From AC-32 sp963728765 (lineage in GTDB: Bacteria > Actinomycetota > Thermoleophilia > Gaiellales > Gaiellaceae), in the NCBI GenBank assembly GCA_963728765.1, contig CAVSKX010000001.1, positions 744,001 through 808,000 of the forward strand: a stretch of 64,000 bases of DNA, written 5' to 3'. Positions 32,317 through 41,059 of this stretch are shown here, one piece after another. The notes below the pieces were generated by a model. That model was given only the letters and a program-made list of their open reading frames with translations, was not told where the DNA came from and did no database searches. Numbering within the stretch: the stretch's first letter is position 1; each line of letters opens with the position of its first letter. The position numbers and the translations under genes were made by a program.

Positions 32317-33210
32317 ATGACCTGGCAGTTCACGCTCAGCGGGCTGCTGATCGGGCTGCTGGTCGGGATGACCGGGATGGGCGGCGGCTCGCTGCTGACG
32401 CCGATCCTGGTCATCTTCTTCGGCTTCAAGCCGACGCTCGCGGTCGGCACCGACGTGCTCCACGGCGCGATCTTCAAGAGCTTCGGCGCGGTCCGGCACC
32501 GGCGGCTCGGGACCGTCCACGCCCGGCTGACCTTCTGGATGTTCCTCGGCTCCGGGCCGATGTCGCTGCTGGGCGTCGTCGTGGCCACGTGGCTCAGCCA
32601 CCACTCGAGCGGCGCCGAGAACATCGAGGCCTACGCGATCGGCGTCGCGCTCGTCATCGGCGGGATGGGTCTGGTCGCGAAGACGTTCATCCAGCGCGGG
32701 GTGCAGCCCGACGACGCGCCCTTCCTGCTCACGCGCCGAGACCGTCTGATCGCGTTCACGCTCGGCGCCGTCTGCGGTTTCGTGGTCGGCCTGACCTCGG
32801 TGGGCAGCGGCACGTTCTTCGGCCTGGTCATGGTGCTCGTCTTCCCGCTGACGCTGCCGAAGATCGTGGGCACCGACATCTTCCACGCGGCCGCGCTGCT
32901 CTGGGTGGCCGGCTTCGGCCACCTCGTGGCGGGCAACGTCGACCTGCGGACGATGGGCTGGCTGCTCACGGGCTCGATCCCGGGAGTGCTGATCTCGAGC
33001 CACTTCACGCTCAAGGTGCCCGACCGCGCGCTGCGGCTCGGGCTGGCGTCCGTGCTGATGCTGAGCGGGATCAAGCTGATCGATTTCGCGGGCGCGGACT
33101 ACGTGATCGCGGCCGGCGTTGCCGTCGCCGCGCTGGCCTTCGCCGGCTGGGGGTTCGTCGCGCGTCTGGGCCGGCGGCCAAGGCCCAAAACGGCTACTAG
33201 CTCCGACTAG
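32317..33210 (+). CDS. TauE/SafE-family sulfite/sulfonate exporter
   Basis: The 297-aa membrane protein has about eight hydrophobic segments and the two TauE repeats, each with the GxGGGxxxxP-like entry: LVGMTGMGGGSLLTPILVIF near residues 9-30 and VVGLTSVGSGTFFGLVMVLV near 150-172. It lies 3 nt after sat and completes the sulfate-assimilation operon. Export of sulfite, sulfolactate or another sulfonate is the likely role, consistent with the phosphosulfolactate synthase-like gene at the operon start. Uptake of sulfate cannot be excluded. Confidence 0.85.
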   Translation: MTWQFTLSGLLIGLLVGMTGMGGGSLLTPILVIFFGFKPTLAVGTDVLHGAIFKSFGAVRHRRLGTVHARLTFWMFLGSGPMSLLGVVVATWLSHHSSGAENIEAYAIGVALVIGGMGLVAKTFIQRGVQPDDAPFLLTRRDRLIAFTLGAVCGFVVGLTSVGSGTFFGLVMVLVFPLTLPKIVGTDIFHAAALLWVAGFGHLVAGNVDLRTMGWLLTGSIPGVLISSHFTLKVPDRALRLGLASVLMLSGIKLIDFAGADYVIAAGVAVAALAFAGWGFVARLGRRPRPKTATSSD

Positions 33211-33223
33211 ACTCGTCAGCCTC

Positions 33224-34141
33224 GTGGGGCGCATCCTGCCGACCGTAGTGGTGCTGGCTCTCCTCGGCTGCACCGCCGCGGCGTTCGCAGTCACGGAGAA
33301 CCTGAAGCTCGAGAAGAGCCCCATCTCGGACACGCACGTCAGCAAGGTCGTCGCGCCGGATTCGGGGTCATCTGACGAGGCCGGGATCGGCTTCCTCTTG
33401 CGCAAGCCCGACCGGCTGACCGTCCAGATCGTCAACGGGAGCGGCGCGGTCGTGCGCACGCTCGCGCGCGACCGTTCCGCACGGCGCGGCAACCAGCAGT
33501 TCACCTGGGACGGCCGCAGCGACGCGCACGAGGTCGTCCCAGACGGGACCTACCGGCCCCGCGTCCACCTCGCTCGCGAGCATCGGACGATCCTGATGCC
33601 GAATCCGATCCGGATGGACGCGACGCCGCCCTTGATCCGGCTCGTCTCGGTGCGGCCGCGGGTGTTCTCCCCGGACGGCGACTTCCGCCGTGAGCTCGTC
33701 CGCATCCAGTACCAGACGAACGAGCGGGCGCGGGCGATCCTGTACGTCGACGGCGACCGTCGCGTAATGGTGCGTCGGTATCTGCGCGCCGGCAAGCTCG
33801 ACTGGGGCGGACACGCCGCACGGGGCCTGACCCCGGGGCTCCACCGCATCCGCTTGCGCGCGCTCGACTTCGCCACGAACCTCGGGCCGCCGAGCCGCGC
33901 CCTCGATGTCGTGGTGCGCTACATCGACCTGCGGCCCCAGGCGGTCCGAGTGAAGAGCGGTCGCCGCTTCGGCTTCCGCGTGGTCACGGACGCGAAGCGC
34001 TACTCGGTGCACCTCGGGTCGTTGCACTCGCGTCGCAGCGGGCGGCTGCTGATCCTGCGCGCACCGAAACCGGGACGCTACGTGCTGCGCGTGAACGCGA
34101 ACGGCCACGTCGCGAGAGCGGTGGTGGTGGTCACGCCGTGA
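33224..34141 (+). CDS. Secreted protein with FlgD-like Ig repeats
   Basis: The 305-aa product from GTG 33,224 has an N-terminal signal helix (RILPTVVVLALLGCTAAAFA). Two beta-rich segments of FlgD-like type follow: NQQFTWDGRSDAHEVVPDGT with YRPRVHLAR, and VRPRVFSPDGDFRRELVRIQ. No catalytic domain is visible, so a structural or binding role at the surface is inferred. TAGACT at 33,208-33,213 lies 10 nt before the start. Its stop overlaps the O-antigen ligase start by 4 bp. Two other proteins in the window (13,190 and 38,058) share the SPxGDG/SPNGNG pattern. Confidence 0.7.
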   Translation: MGRILPTVVVLALLGCTAAAFAVTENLKLEKSPISDTHVSKVVAPDSGSSDEAGIGFLLRKPDRLTVQIVNGSGAVVRTLARDRSARRGNQQFTWDGRSDAHEVVPDGTYRPRVHLAREHRTILMPNPIRMDATPPLIRLVSVRPRVFSPDGDFRRELVRIQYQTNERARAILYVDGDRRVMVRRYLRAGKLDWGGHAARGLTPGLHRIRLRALDFATNLGPPSRALDVVVRYIDLRPQAVRVKSGRRFGFRVVTDAKRYSVHLGSLHSRRSGRLLILRAPKPGRYVLRVNANGHVARAVVVVTP

Positions 34142-35691
34142 CCTCCGAGCTCGCGCGCGCGGGAGGCGTGATCGGCGCGGCCGGGCTCGCCGTGCTGCTC
34201 GTCGCGCCCTCGCGCGTGCAGCGGCTCGCGGCGCTCGGCGCCTGGGCGCTCGGCGCGGTTGTGCTCGCGCTCTACCTCGCGCCCCACGGCCACCGGCCGC
34301 TCCTCGCCGGGGCAGGCGTGTTGGGCCTCCTGCTCGCAGCCGGAGGCGCCGCGCTCTTCCACCGCTGGCCGTACCTGCTTCCGTTCGCCGCCCTCGCCTG
34401 TGTCGCCGTACGCATTCACGTCACCGTCGGCTCGACCGAGGCGAACCTGCTCGTGCCCATGTACGCGGTGGTCGCTGCGGCCGCGCTGCTGCTCGCATGG
34501 GAGCTGGTTCAGGGCGACACGCGCGCGCGGGAGCTCGGCGTAGTCGCGTGGCCACTCGCCGCGTTCGTCGGCTGGACCGGTCTCTCGATTCTCTGGACCG
34601 GCGACGTCCGCCAGGGCGCGATCGAGCTGCTGTTCTTCTTCCTCCCGTTCGGGCTGCTCGCAATTGCGCTGGCCCGGCTGCGCTGGAGCCGGCTGATCGC
34701 GCTCGGGCTGCTCGTCGAGCTGACGGCGATGGCGGTCGCCTTCGCGCTCATCGGGATCTACCAGTACGAGACCCGCGACGTCTTCTGGAACCCGAAGCTG
34801 CTCGTCTCGAACGCCTACGCGCCCTTCTACCGCGTCAACTCGGTCTTCTGGGACCCGTCGATCTACGGGCGGTTCCTCGTCGTGGCGATCCTCTCGCTCC
34901 TGGTCGTCGTCCTCTTCGTCCGCGTCCTGCGCTGGGTGTACGGGGCGACGGCTGCAATCGCCGTGATCTCGGCCGGCCTCTACTTCTCGTACTCGCAGTC
35001 GAGCTTCGCGGCGCTGGCCGTCGGCGTGATCGTCGCCGCGGTGTTCGCGTGGGGACGGCGCGGGATCGCGCTCGCCACGGTCGCGGCGGTGATCGTCGCC
35101 GCGGGCGCGCTCGCGGTGCCAAGCGTGCGGCACGACGTCTTCGGCAACGGAAACGGCAAGAGCGCGTCGAGCGGCCGCGGGAAGCTCGTGCGCAAGGGCG
35201 CCCACATCGCGGTGCACCACCCGCTCGTGGGCGTGGGAGTCGGCGGGTTCAAGCACGCCTACGCGGAGCTGACGAACCTGCCCGGAAGGGAGCCGAACGC
35301 CGCCGCCTCGCACACGACGCCGGTCACCGTTGCGGCCGAGGGCGGCATCGTCGCCCTCGCGCTCTACGCCTGGCTGCTCGTCGCGGCCCTCGCCCTCGCC
35401 TTCCGCCGCTTCGCGCGCGACCTCACGGGGCTGACCGCGCTCGCGCTCGGCCTCGTCCTGACTGCGATCGCGGTTCACAGCCTCTTCTACAGCGCGTTCT
35501 TCGAGGACCCGACCGTCTGGGCCGCGATCGGCCTCGCGGCCGCGCTACCGCGCCGGCGAGACGAGCGCGCGGATCCGCCGCAGCTCGACCGGGAGGTAGA
35601 ACCCCAGCGGCAGCAGGATCAGCGGGTAGACCGCGCTGAGCAGGACGGCGCCCGCCAGCGGGACGTCGAGGCTCTTCCCGAGCACCGTTAG
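34138..35691 (+). CDS. O-antigen ligase/polymerase-like membrane protein
   Basis: The 517-aa protein has ten or more hydrophobic segments and the Wzy_C/O-antigen-ligase hallmark GAHIAVHHPLVGVGVGGFKH near residues 359-378, with a long extracytoplasmic loop after SYSQSSFAALAVG. It would polymerise or ligate lipid-linked glycans. The last 49 residues are charged (REVEPQRQQDQRVDRAEQDG) and lie entirely opposite the end of the flippase gene. The two genes overlap tail-to-tail by about 147 bp. The true end may have been shorter before a stop was lost. Confidence 0.85.
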   Translation: MTSELARAGGVIGAAGLAVLLVAPSRVQRLAALGAWALGAVVLALYLAPHGHRPLLAGAGVLGLLLAAGGAALFHRWPYLLPFAALACVAVRIHVTVGSTEANLLVPMYAVVAAAALLLAWELVQGDTRARELGVVAWPLAAFVGWTGLSILWTGDVRQGAIELLFFFLPFGLLAIALARLRWSRLIALGLLVELTAMAVAFALIGIYQYETRDVFWNPKLLVSNAYAPFYRVNSVFWDPSIYGRFLVVAILSLLVVVLFVRVLRWVYGATAAIAVISAGLYFSYSQSSFAALAVGVIVAAVFAWGRRGIALATVAAVIVAAGALAVPSVRHDVFGNGNGKSASSGRGKLVRKGAHIAVHHPLVGVGVGGFKHAYAELTNLPGREPNAAASHTTPVTVAAEGGIVALALYAWLLVAALALAFRRFARDLTGLTALALGLVLTAIAVHSLFYSAFFEDPTVWAAIGLAAALPRRRDERADPPQLDREVEPQRQQDQRVDRAEQDGARQRDVEALPEHR

Positions 35692-36988
35692 CGCGACGGC
35701 GGCCCCGACCACCAGGGCGATCCGCCGCCATTGGTACGGCACCGGGAAGACCTGCTGCGCCCGCACGGTCATGCCGAGGAACATCACGACGTAGGCGACG
35801 AGCGTCGAGATGGCAGCGCCCATCATCCCGTACGGCGGGATCAGCGCGAAGTTGAGGCTGATGTTGACGAGCGCGGCGCCGCCGGTCACGACCCAGTTGA
35901 ACTGCGTCTTCTTCGCGCGGCCGATCCCGATCGACATCACGTTGAAGGCGACGAACGCCGTCACGGCGAAGACGAGCAGCGGCACGACCTCGGAGGCGGA
36001 GTAGAAGCTTCGGCGTCGTCAGCAGGCGAACGAGCCACGGCGCGAGCAGCGAGACGGTCAGCGACAGCCAGCAGCAGACGTAGAGCACGTAGGTCAGCAC
36101 GAACCCGTACGTCCGCCTGGCCTCGTTGTCGTCCTTGATCGAGAAGGCGAAGGCCGGCCACGCCGCGCGCAGCGCGATGAGGACGAGCAGGAGCGCGGTC
36201 GAGATCCGCACGCCCACCGAGTAGAGGCCGTTCTCGTGGAGGCCCTTCATCCGCACGAGGAAGAAGCGGTCGGACAGGTCGATCACCCAGAGCGCGAGCC
36301 CGGACGGCACGAGCGGCAGCCCGAAGCGCTGCATCTGGCGGAAGAGGTCGCGGTCGAACTCGAGCCCGAGCTGGAAGCGCCGGTAGCCGAGCAGGACGAA
36401 GAACACGGCGAGCGTCCCGGTGGAGTTGCCGAGGATCACGCCGATCGCGCCCTTGTGCCAGACGGCGACGAGCAGGATCGTCGCGACGACGGTGATGATC
36501 ACGTTCGCGAGCGTCGCGGCCACGTAGGAGACCGAGCGCTCCTCGACGCGGAAGAGCGCGGTGAGCTGCTCGTAGTTCATCTGCGCCCAGAGCAGGACGA
36601 GCGCCGCGCGCACGAGGTTCGCCTTCGAGTCCGTCTCGAAGAGGAGCTGCGAGATCTCGCCCGCGAGCAGCGACCCGACGACGAGCCCGAACGTCGCCAT
36701 CGTGATCGTGAACCAGAAGGAGGTGCGCACGACCGTCGTGCGGCCCGCCTCGTCCTCGGCGTCGAAGTAGAAGCGGAAGAACGCCATCGAGATGCCCATC
36801 CGCAGGAGGATCACGAGCACGACCGTGAGCGAGATCAGCGTGTCGACGGCGCCGACGTCGGCGGGCGTCAGGTAGCGGGTGACGATCGGCAGCAGCAGGA
36901 CGCCGATCAGCCGCGAGACGACGGCGCCCAGGCCGTAGATGGCGGAATGCTTGGCGAGTCGCCCGAGCTGCTGCGCGATCACGGCCAC
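35545..36988 (-). CDS. MOP-superfamily polysaccharide flippase, apparent frameshift
   Basis: Read from GTG 36,988 or 36,982, the first 325 codons give a Wzx-like protein: IYGLGAVVSRLIGVLLLPIV, RYLTPADVGAVDTLISLTVV, YSVGVRISTALLLVLIALRA. After TTPK the frame breaks. Removing one C near 36,008 (CCGAAGCTTCTACTCC) restores TTPKFYSASEVV and joins to FAVTAFVAFNVMSIGIGRAK and the rest to 35,545. The whole is about 480 aa, normal for a flippase of lipid-linked repeat units. It is divergent from the epimerase gene, and a two-hairpin repeat fills the space between them. Confidence 0.82.
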
Positions 36989-36997
36989 AAGTTTGGC

Positions 36998-37053
36998 CCA
37001 AGGCGCCGCTTGCGGTGCCGTGGAAAGGCGTCCGGGCTTCGCCCGAACGCCTG
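36998..37053 (+). repeat. Two-hairpin repeat, family 1, between divergent genes
   Basis: Hairpin 1 is GGCGCCGCTTGCGGTGCC (37,002-37,019). Hairpin 2 has arms AGGCGTCCGGGC and GCCCGAACGCCT around TTC (37,026-37,052; 11 of 12 pairs). It is the only clear copy at 5' ends: it occupies nearly the whole gap between the flippase and epimerase starts. Confidence 0.85.
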
Positions 37054-37066
37054 TTTGGAACACGGA

Positions 37067-37072
37067 TAGACT
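37067..37072 (+). promoter_or_regulatory. Possible -10 box (TAGACT) of the epimerase gene
   Basis: TAGACT ends 8 nt before GTG 37,081, just downstream of the repeat copy. The repeat would occupy the -35 to -70 region of such a promoter. Confidence 0.35.
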
Positions 37073-37080
37073 GGCCGATC

Positions 37081-38061
37081 GTGCTCAGCGGAAAGAGGAT
37101 CCTGATGACCGGGGGCGCGGGCTTCATCGGCACTGCGCTCGCGCGGCGGCTCGTCGCCGAGAACGAGATCGTGGTGCTCGACAACCTGCACCGCGACTCG
37201 CTCACGGGGACCGATCTCGCCGAGCACGGCAACCTCCGCTTCGTCGAGGGCGACGTGCTCGACCTGCCGCTGCTGCGCGAGCTGACCTCGCGCGCGACCC
37301 ACGTCGTCCATCTCGCGGCGATCGCGGGCGTCGACACGGTGCTGAAGAGCCCCGTGCGCACGATGCGGGTGAACCTGATCGGCACCTCGAACGTGCTCGA
37401 GGCCGCGCACGAGGCCGGCACGATCGAGCGGCTCGTCGATTTCTCGACCAGCGAGGTCTTCGGCACGCACGCGTACAAGGTCGAGGAGACGCACGTCACC
37501 TCCCAGGGCTCGGTCGGCGAGGCGCGCTGGACGTACGCGGTCTCGAAGCTCGCCGGCGAGTACCTCGCGCACTCGTACTACGACGAGCACATGCTGCCGT
37601 CGACCTCGATCAGACCGTTCAACGTCTACGGGCCCGGCCAGGTCGGCAGCGGCGCGATCCACCACTTCACGGTCCGCGCGCTCGCGGGCGAGGAGCTCGT
37701 CATCCACGGTGACGGCTCGCAGATCCGCGCCTGGTGCTTCGTCGACGACGTGGTGGAGGCGCTGCTCGCGATGCTGGAGCGCGAGGAGGCGGTCGGGCAG
37801 GTGTTCAACGTCGGCAACCCGCGCTCGGTGGTGACGGTCTTCGACCTCGCCTCCAGGATCAAGCGGCTCGCGGAGTCCGAGTCCGAGATCGTCTTCAAGC
37901 CCCTGCACTACACCGACGTCGAGATGCGGATCCCGAACGTCGACAAGGCGCGCAAGCTGCTCGACTGGGAGCCGCGCGTCGACCTGGACGAGGGTCTCGC
38001 CCGCACGATCGCGTGGTACCGCGAGCGGCAGCCCGTGCAGAGCCTGGCGCCTTCGCGGTGA
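37081..38061 (+). CDS. NAD-dependent nucleotide-sugar epimerase/dehydratase
   Basis: The 326-aa extended SDR starts LSGKRILMTGGAGFIGTALA (NAD site), has VVHLAAIAGVDTV, STSEVFG and the catalytic Tyr-x3-Lys in WTYAVSKLAGEYLAH near residues 159-173. IRPFNVYGPGQ and RAWCFVDDVV follow. It belongs with the GDP-mannose/UDP-glucose epimerase-dehydratases; the exact sugar is not determinable. It leads a run of three genes on the plus strand, and its stop overlaps the next GTG. Confidence 0.88.
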   Translation: MLSGKRILMTGGAGFIGTALARRLVAENEIVVLDNLHRDSLTGTDLAEHGNLRFVEGDVLDLPLLRELTSRATHVVHLAAIAGVDTVLKSPVRTMRVNLIGTSNVLEAAHEAGTIERLVDFSTSEVFGTHAYKVEETHVTSQGSVGEARWTYAVSKLAGEYLAHSYYDEHMLPSTSIRPFNVYGPGQVGSGAIHHFTVRALAGEELVIHGDGSQIRAWCFVDDVVEALLAMLEREEAVGQVFNVGNPRSVVTVFDLASRIKRLAESESEIVFKPLHYTDVEMRIPNVDKARKLLDWEPRVDLDEGLARTIAWYRERQPVQSLAPSR

Positions 38062-39632
38062 GGCGGCTCTTCCTGGCCGCGGCGGCTTGTGTCGTCGTGG
38101 CGGCGGTGCCGGGGGCCGGCGCGCAGACGCCCGCGATGCTGCGGATCGAGTCGCTGTCGACGCCGGTGATCAGCCCGAACGGCAACGGTGTCCGGGACTC
38201 GCTGACCGTGAAGACGAATGCGTCGCCGGGAACGCTGCTCGGCCTGCGCGTCTACGTCTGGGGCGGGCGGCTCAGCGGCTGGAAGCGGATCCGCACCGGG
38301 CTCTCGTCGACCTCCGGCGAGCTGACCTGGAACGGCACCTCCGCGACCGGCCGCGCGCTCGGCGACGGCACCTACCAAGTAACAGTCTGTTACAAGGAGC
38401 CCGGGCGGCTGCTGCCGCCTCGAGGCGTGCTGCGGCCCGGTGCCGCGGAGGTGAGCGTGCGGCGGCCACCGTGGCGGAGCACGGGGTGTGCCGCGAACCC
38501 GCACGTCGTGCGCGTCGAGCGGCTCGCGCTCTTCACCGACTCGACGGGGAGCTTCCACCAGGGCGACCGCGTCCCGCTCGTGCTCTCCGCCGACCGCGGC
38601 CAGGCCGGCGTCAGCCTCGAGCAGGACTGCACCGCGCCGGGCGAGGAGCAGATGGTCGCGAGCGACGACGGCAGCATCAGGATCCCGTTCGGCAACCCGC
38701 CCGGCCTGTACCACGCGGTCGCAGGCGACTCTGCGGGCGACGTCTTCCGCGCCCCTATCGTGGTGCGCTCGCCCGTGCCCCTCGACCGGCCCGAGCCGCA
38801 CACGGCGCTCGTCGTCTGGCCCTACCTCACCTGGCGCGCGTACAACGCCTACGACGCCGACCTGAACGGCATCCCGGACAGCTGGTACCAGTTCTGGCCC
38901 CAGCGGCGCATCTCGCTGACGGGCCCGCTTCTGCGCGACGGGCTCGAGGACGACCACCAGGCGGCGCTGCCGTTCTCGCGCTGGCTCTGCCAGCGCCGGG
39001 GCCGCACGCAGCAGATCACCGACGTCGAGCTCGGCCGCCTGCCGCTGTCGACGCTGCGCCGCTACCGCGCGGTCATCTTCCCGGGTCACACGGAGTACTA
39101 CGAGCCGAAGACGTACGACCTGCTGATGCGCTACCGCCGGGACGGCGGCAATTTGGTCTTCCTGCAGGCGAACCCCTTCTACCGGCAGGTGCGGATCGAC
39201 CGTGAGCGAAACGCCGTCCTGATGACCGACTACGACGCGCGTGGGGGGCGCTCCGACTTCGCGATCGCGGGTGTGGGCTACGACGGCTGCTGCTTCCCGA
39301 AGGTGCGCGCAGTGCCGTACGTGGCGGCGGCAGGGCGCGATTACCAGCGCGTGCGCTGGCTCTTCCGCGGCACCGGCATCGGCCCCGGCGACGCCTTCGG
39401 CGTTGCCGCTTCGGAGAGCGACCGCGTCGACCCGCAGCTCACACCGCACGACCACGTCGTCGCCGCGCAGGCGATCATCCGCGGGAAGCGCGGCGTCATC
39501 AACGCGGCGATGGTGTGGTCGCGGGACGGTCGCGGAGAGGCCTTCGCGACCGGCAACTACACCTTCCTGCGGATGGGCCGCGGGGTAACGTACAAGCTGC
39601 TCGACAACGTATGGCGAAGGCTCGTGGGTTAG
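38058..39632 (+). CDS. Secreted protein with an N,N-dimethylformamidase beta-like domain
   Basis: The 524-aa protein has a signal peptide (RRLFLAAAACVVVAAVPGAG, then AQ) and a FlgD-like domain with TPVISPNGNGVRDSLTVKTN and ELTWNGTSATGRALGDGTY. A large domain follows with LVVWPYLTWRAYNAYDADLN, PFSRWLCQRRG, VIFPGHTEYYEPKTYDLLM and GNLVFLQANPFYR. The last part matches what I know as the DMF-deamidase large-subunit-like fold, common in secreted actinobacterial proteins of unknown substrate. Codons 107-112 are spelled CAAGTAACAGTCTGTTAC, rare codons here, because a 19-bp palindrome lies in the gene. Confidence 0.7.
   Translation: MRRLFLAAAACVVVAAVPGAGAQTPAMLRIESLSTPVISPNGNGVRDSLTVKTNASPGTLLGLRVYVWGGRLSGWKRIRTGLSSTSGELTWNGTSATGRALGDGTYQVTVCYKEPGRLLPPRGVLRPGAAEVSVRRPPWRSTGCAANPHVVRVERLALFTDSTGSFHQGDRVPLVLSADRGQAGVSLEQDCTAPGEEQMVASDDGSIRIPFGNPPGLYHAVAGDSAGDVFRAPIVVRSPVPLDRPEPHTALVVWPYLTWRAYNAYDADLNGIPDSWYQFWPQRRISLTGPLLRDGLEDDHQAALPFSRWLCQRRGRTQQITDVELGRLPLSTLRRYRAVIFPGHTEYYEPKTYDLLMRYRRDGGNLVFLQANPFYRQVRIDRERNAVLMTDYDARGGRSDFAIAGVGYDGCCFPKVRAVPYVAAAGRDYQRVRWLFRGTGIGPGDAFGVAASESDRVDPQLTPHDHVVAAQAIIRGKRGVINAAMVWSRDGRGEAFATGNYTFLRMGRGVTYKLLDNVWRRLVG
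38377..38395. repeat. 19-bp palindrome copy P3 inside a coding region
   Basis: AAGTAACAG-T-CTGTTACAA shares 18 of 19 bases with the perfect palindrome P1 at 28,031. It is read in frame as QVTVCYK in the secreted protein gene. The codons CAA, GTA, ACA and TGT contrast with the GC-ending codons around them. Confidence 0.75.
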
Positions 39633-41059
39633 CTCTCGCCGCCGCGGTGATGCTGCTGGCCGGCTGCGGCGGCTCCAACGAGCCCGCGCCGAAGCGCGTG
39701 ACGCTGCGGGTCGCGCTGCCTCTCATCCCGAGCCGGCTCGATCCCGCAAATGCGTCTGACCTGCCGTCGCTGAACGTCGCGCACGAGCTCTACTCGGGCC
39801 TGACCCGCTTCTCGGGGACGGGCGTCGAGCCGGACCTCGCCGAGTCCTGGGACGTCGACCAGGGTGGCCTCGTCTGGACCTTCCACCTGCGCAAGAACCT
39901 GCGCTGGAGCGACGAGACGCCGATCGTGGCCGACGACTTCCGGCGCTCGTGGCTGCGGGCGCTCGCGCCGTCGACCGGCGCGCCGTACGCGGGGCCCGCA
40001 CTCGGCATCGTCCGCGGGGCGCGGCGCCTGCACGCGACCGGGTCCGGCGGGCTCGGGGTCGAGGCGCTGGACGACCGGACGCTCCGCATCACGCTCCAGC
40101 ACCCGGTGCCGTGGTTCGACGAGCTCGCCGCGTTCCCGGTCGCCGCGCTGCAACCGCCGAAGCCGAACGCCTACAGCGGCCCGTTCCGCCTCGGATCGCG
40201 CAGCTCGGACCGCCTCGTCCTCGAACGGAACCTCGGCTACTGGAACGCGGACGAGGTCGAGCCGGCGCGCGTCGTCATGACGGCGTCGCCGAAGAGCGCG
40301 GACGCGGTGCTGCCGCGCGGGCTGGCCGGCCCGGGGCTGCCGTGGATCGACACCGTCGGCCCCACGCCGGCGGGAGCGCGGGAGCTGCAGACGTTCGCGA
40401 CGGGCCTGCTCTGGCTGGCGACCCGGGACTCCCCGCTGGCGGACCAGGACGCGCGGCAGTACGTCGCCTGGGTGGTGACGCACCTCGACCTGGGCGGCAA
40501 GCCGGCGTCCCTCGTCTCGCCGGCGGTGCCCGGAGCCGCAGTCGTCAACTCGCACGAGCCCGTGCAGCTGCAGAAGGCGCCGAAGCCCCTGGCGCTCACG
40601 CTCGCGTGGGCCCGCGAGGACCTGGGCGGCTCGAGGATCGCGGCGCGGCTGCGGCGCGAGGACGAGCAGCTGCGCCGCTTCGGCATCACGCTTTCGTACC
40701 GGCCCGTCGGGACTCTTCAGGAACTGCTGGCGACGACGACCGATCTCACCCTCCTCGGCTGGAGCACGAAGGTCTTCGACGCCTACAACCTGCTCGACGT
40801 CTTTCCGTGCGGGAGCGCATTCAACGTCGCGCGCTGGTGCGACCCCTCCTACGACGGGCTCATGCGGCAGGCGGTGCGCGAGCTCGACGACGAGGCGCGC
40901 TGGCGGATCGAGCGCCAGCTCGTCGACAAGCTGCACGAGGCGGTGCCGGCGATCCCGGTCTACACGGCGGTCGACCACTTCACGCTCGCTCCCGGCGTGC
41001 GCGGGTTCTCGTGGTCGCCGATGGGTTTCTACGAGCTGTCGGGCATGACGCGCTCGTAG
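39611..41059 (+). CDS. Peptide/solute ABC-transporter substrate-binding lipoprotein
   Basis: The 482-aa protein has a lipoprotein signal (ALAAAVMLLAGCGGSNE, lipidated Cys near 19) and the SBP_bac_5 fold: IPSRLDPANASDLPSLNVAH, ELYSGLTRFSGTGVEPDLAE, VWTFHLRKNLRWSDETPIVA and DDFRRSW. It would capture an oligopeptide or another solute at the outer membrane face. No permease or ATPase gene is adjacent, so its transporter is elsewhere or it works alone. ATG lies within the previous gene's last 22 bases. Tail-to-tail overlap of 31 bp with the glycosyltransferase on the other strand. Confidence 0.83.
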   Translation: MAKARGLALAAAVMLLAGCGGSNEPAPKRVTLRVALPLIPSRLDPANASDLPSLNVAHELYSGLTRFSGTGVEPDLAESWDVDQGGLVWTFHLRKNLRWSDETPIVADDFRRSWLRALAPSTGAPYAGPALGIVRGARRLHATGSGGLGVEALDDRTLRITLQHPVPWFDELAAFPVAALQPPKPNAYSGPFRLGSRSSDRLVLERNLGYWNADEVEPARVVMTASPKSADAVLPRGLAGPGLPWIDTVGPTPAGARELQTFATGLLWLATRDSPLADQDARQYVAWVVTHLDLGGKPASLVSPAVPGAAVVNSHEPVQLQKAPKPLALTLAWAREDLGGSRIAARLRREDEQLRRFGITLSYRPVGTLQELLATTTDLTLLGWSTKVFDAYNLLDVFPCGSAFNVARWCDPSYDGLMRQAVRELDDEARWRIERQLVDKLHEAVPAIPVYTAVDHFTLAPGVRGFSWSPMGFYELSGMTRS

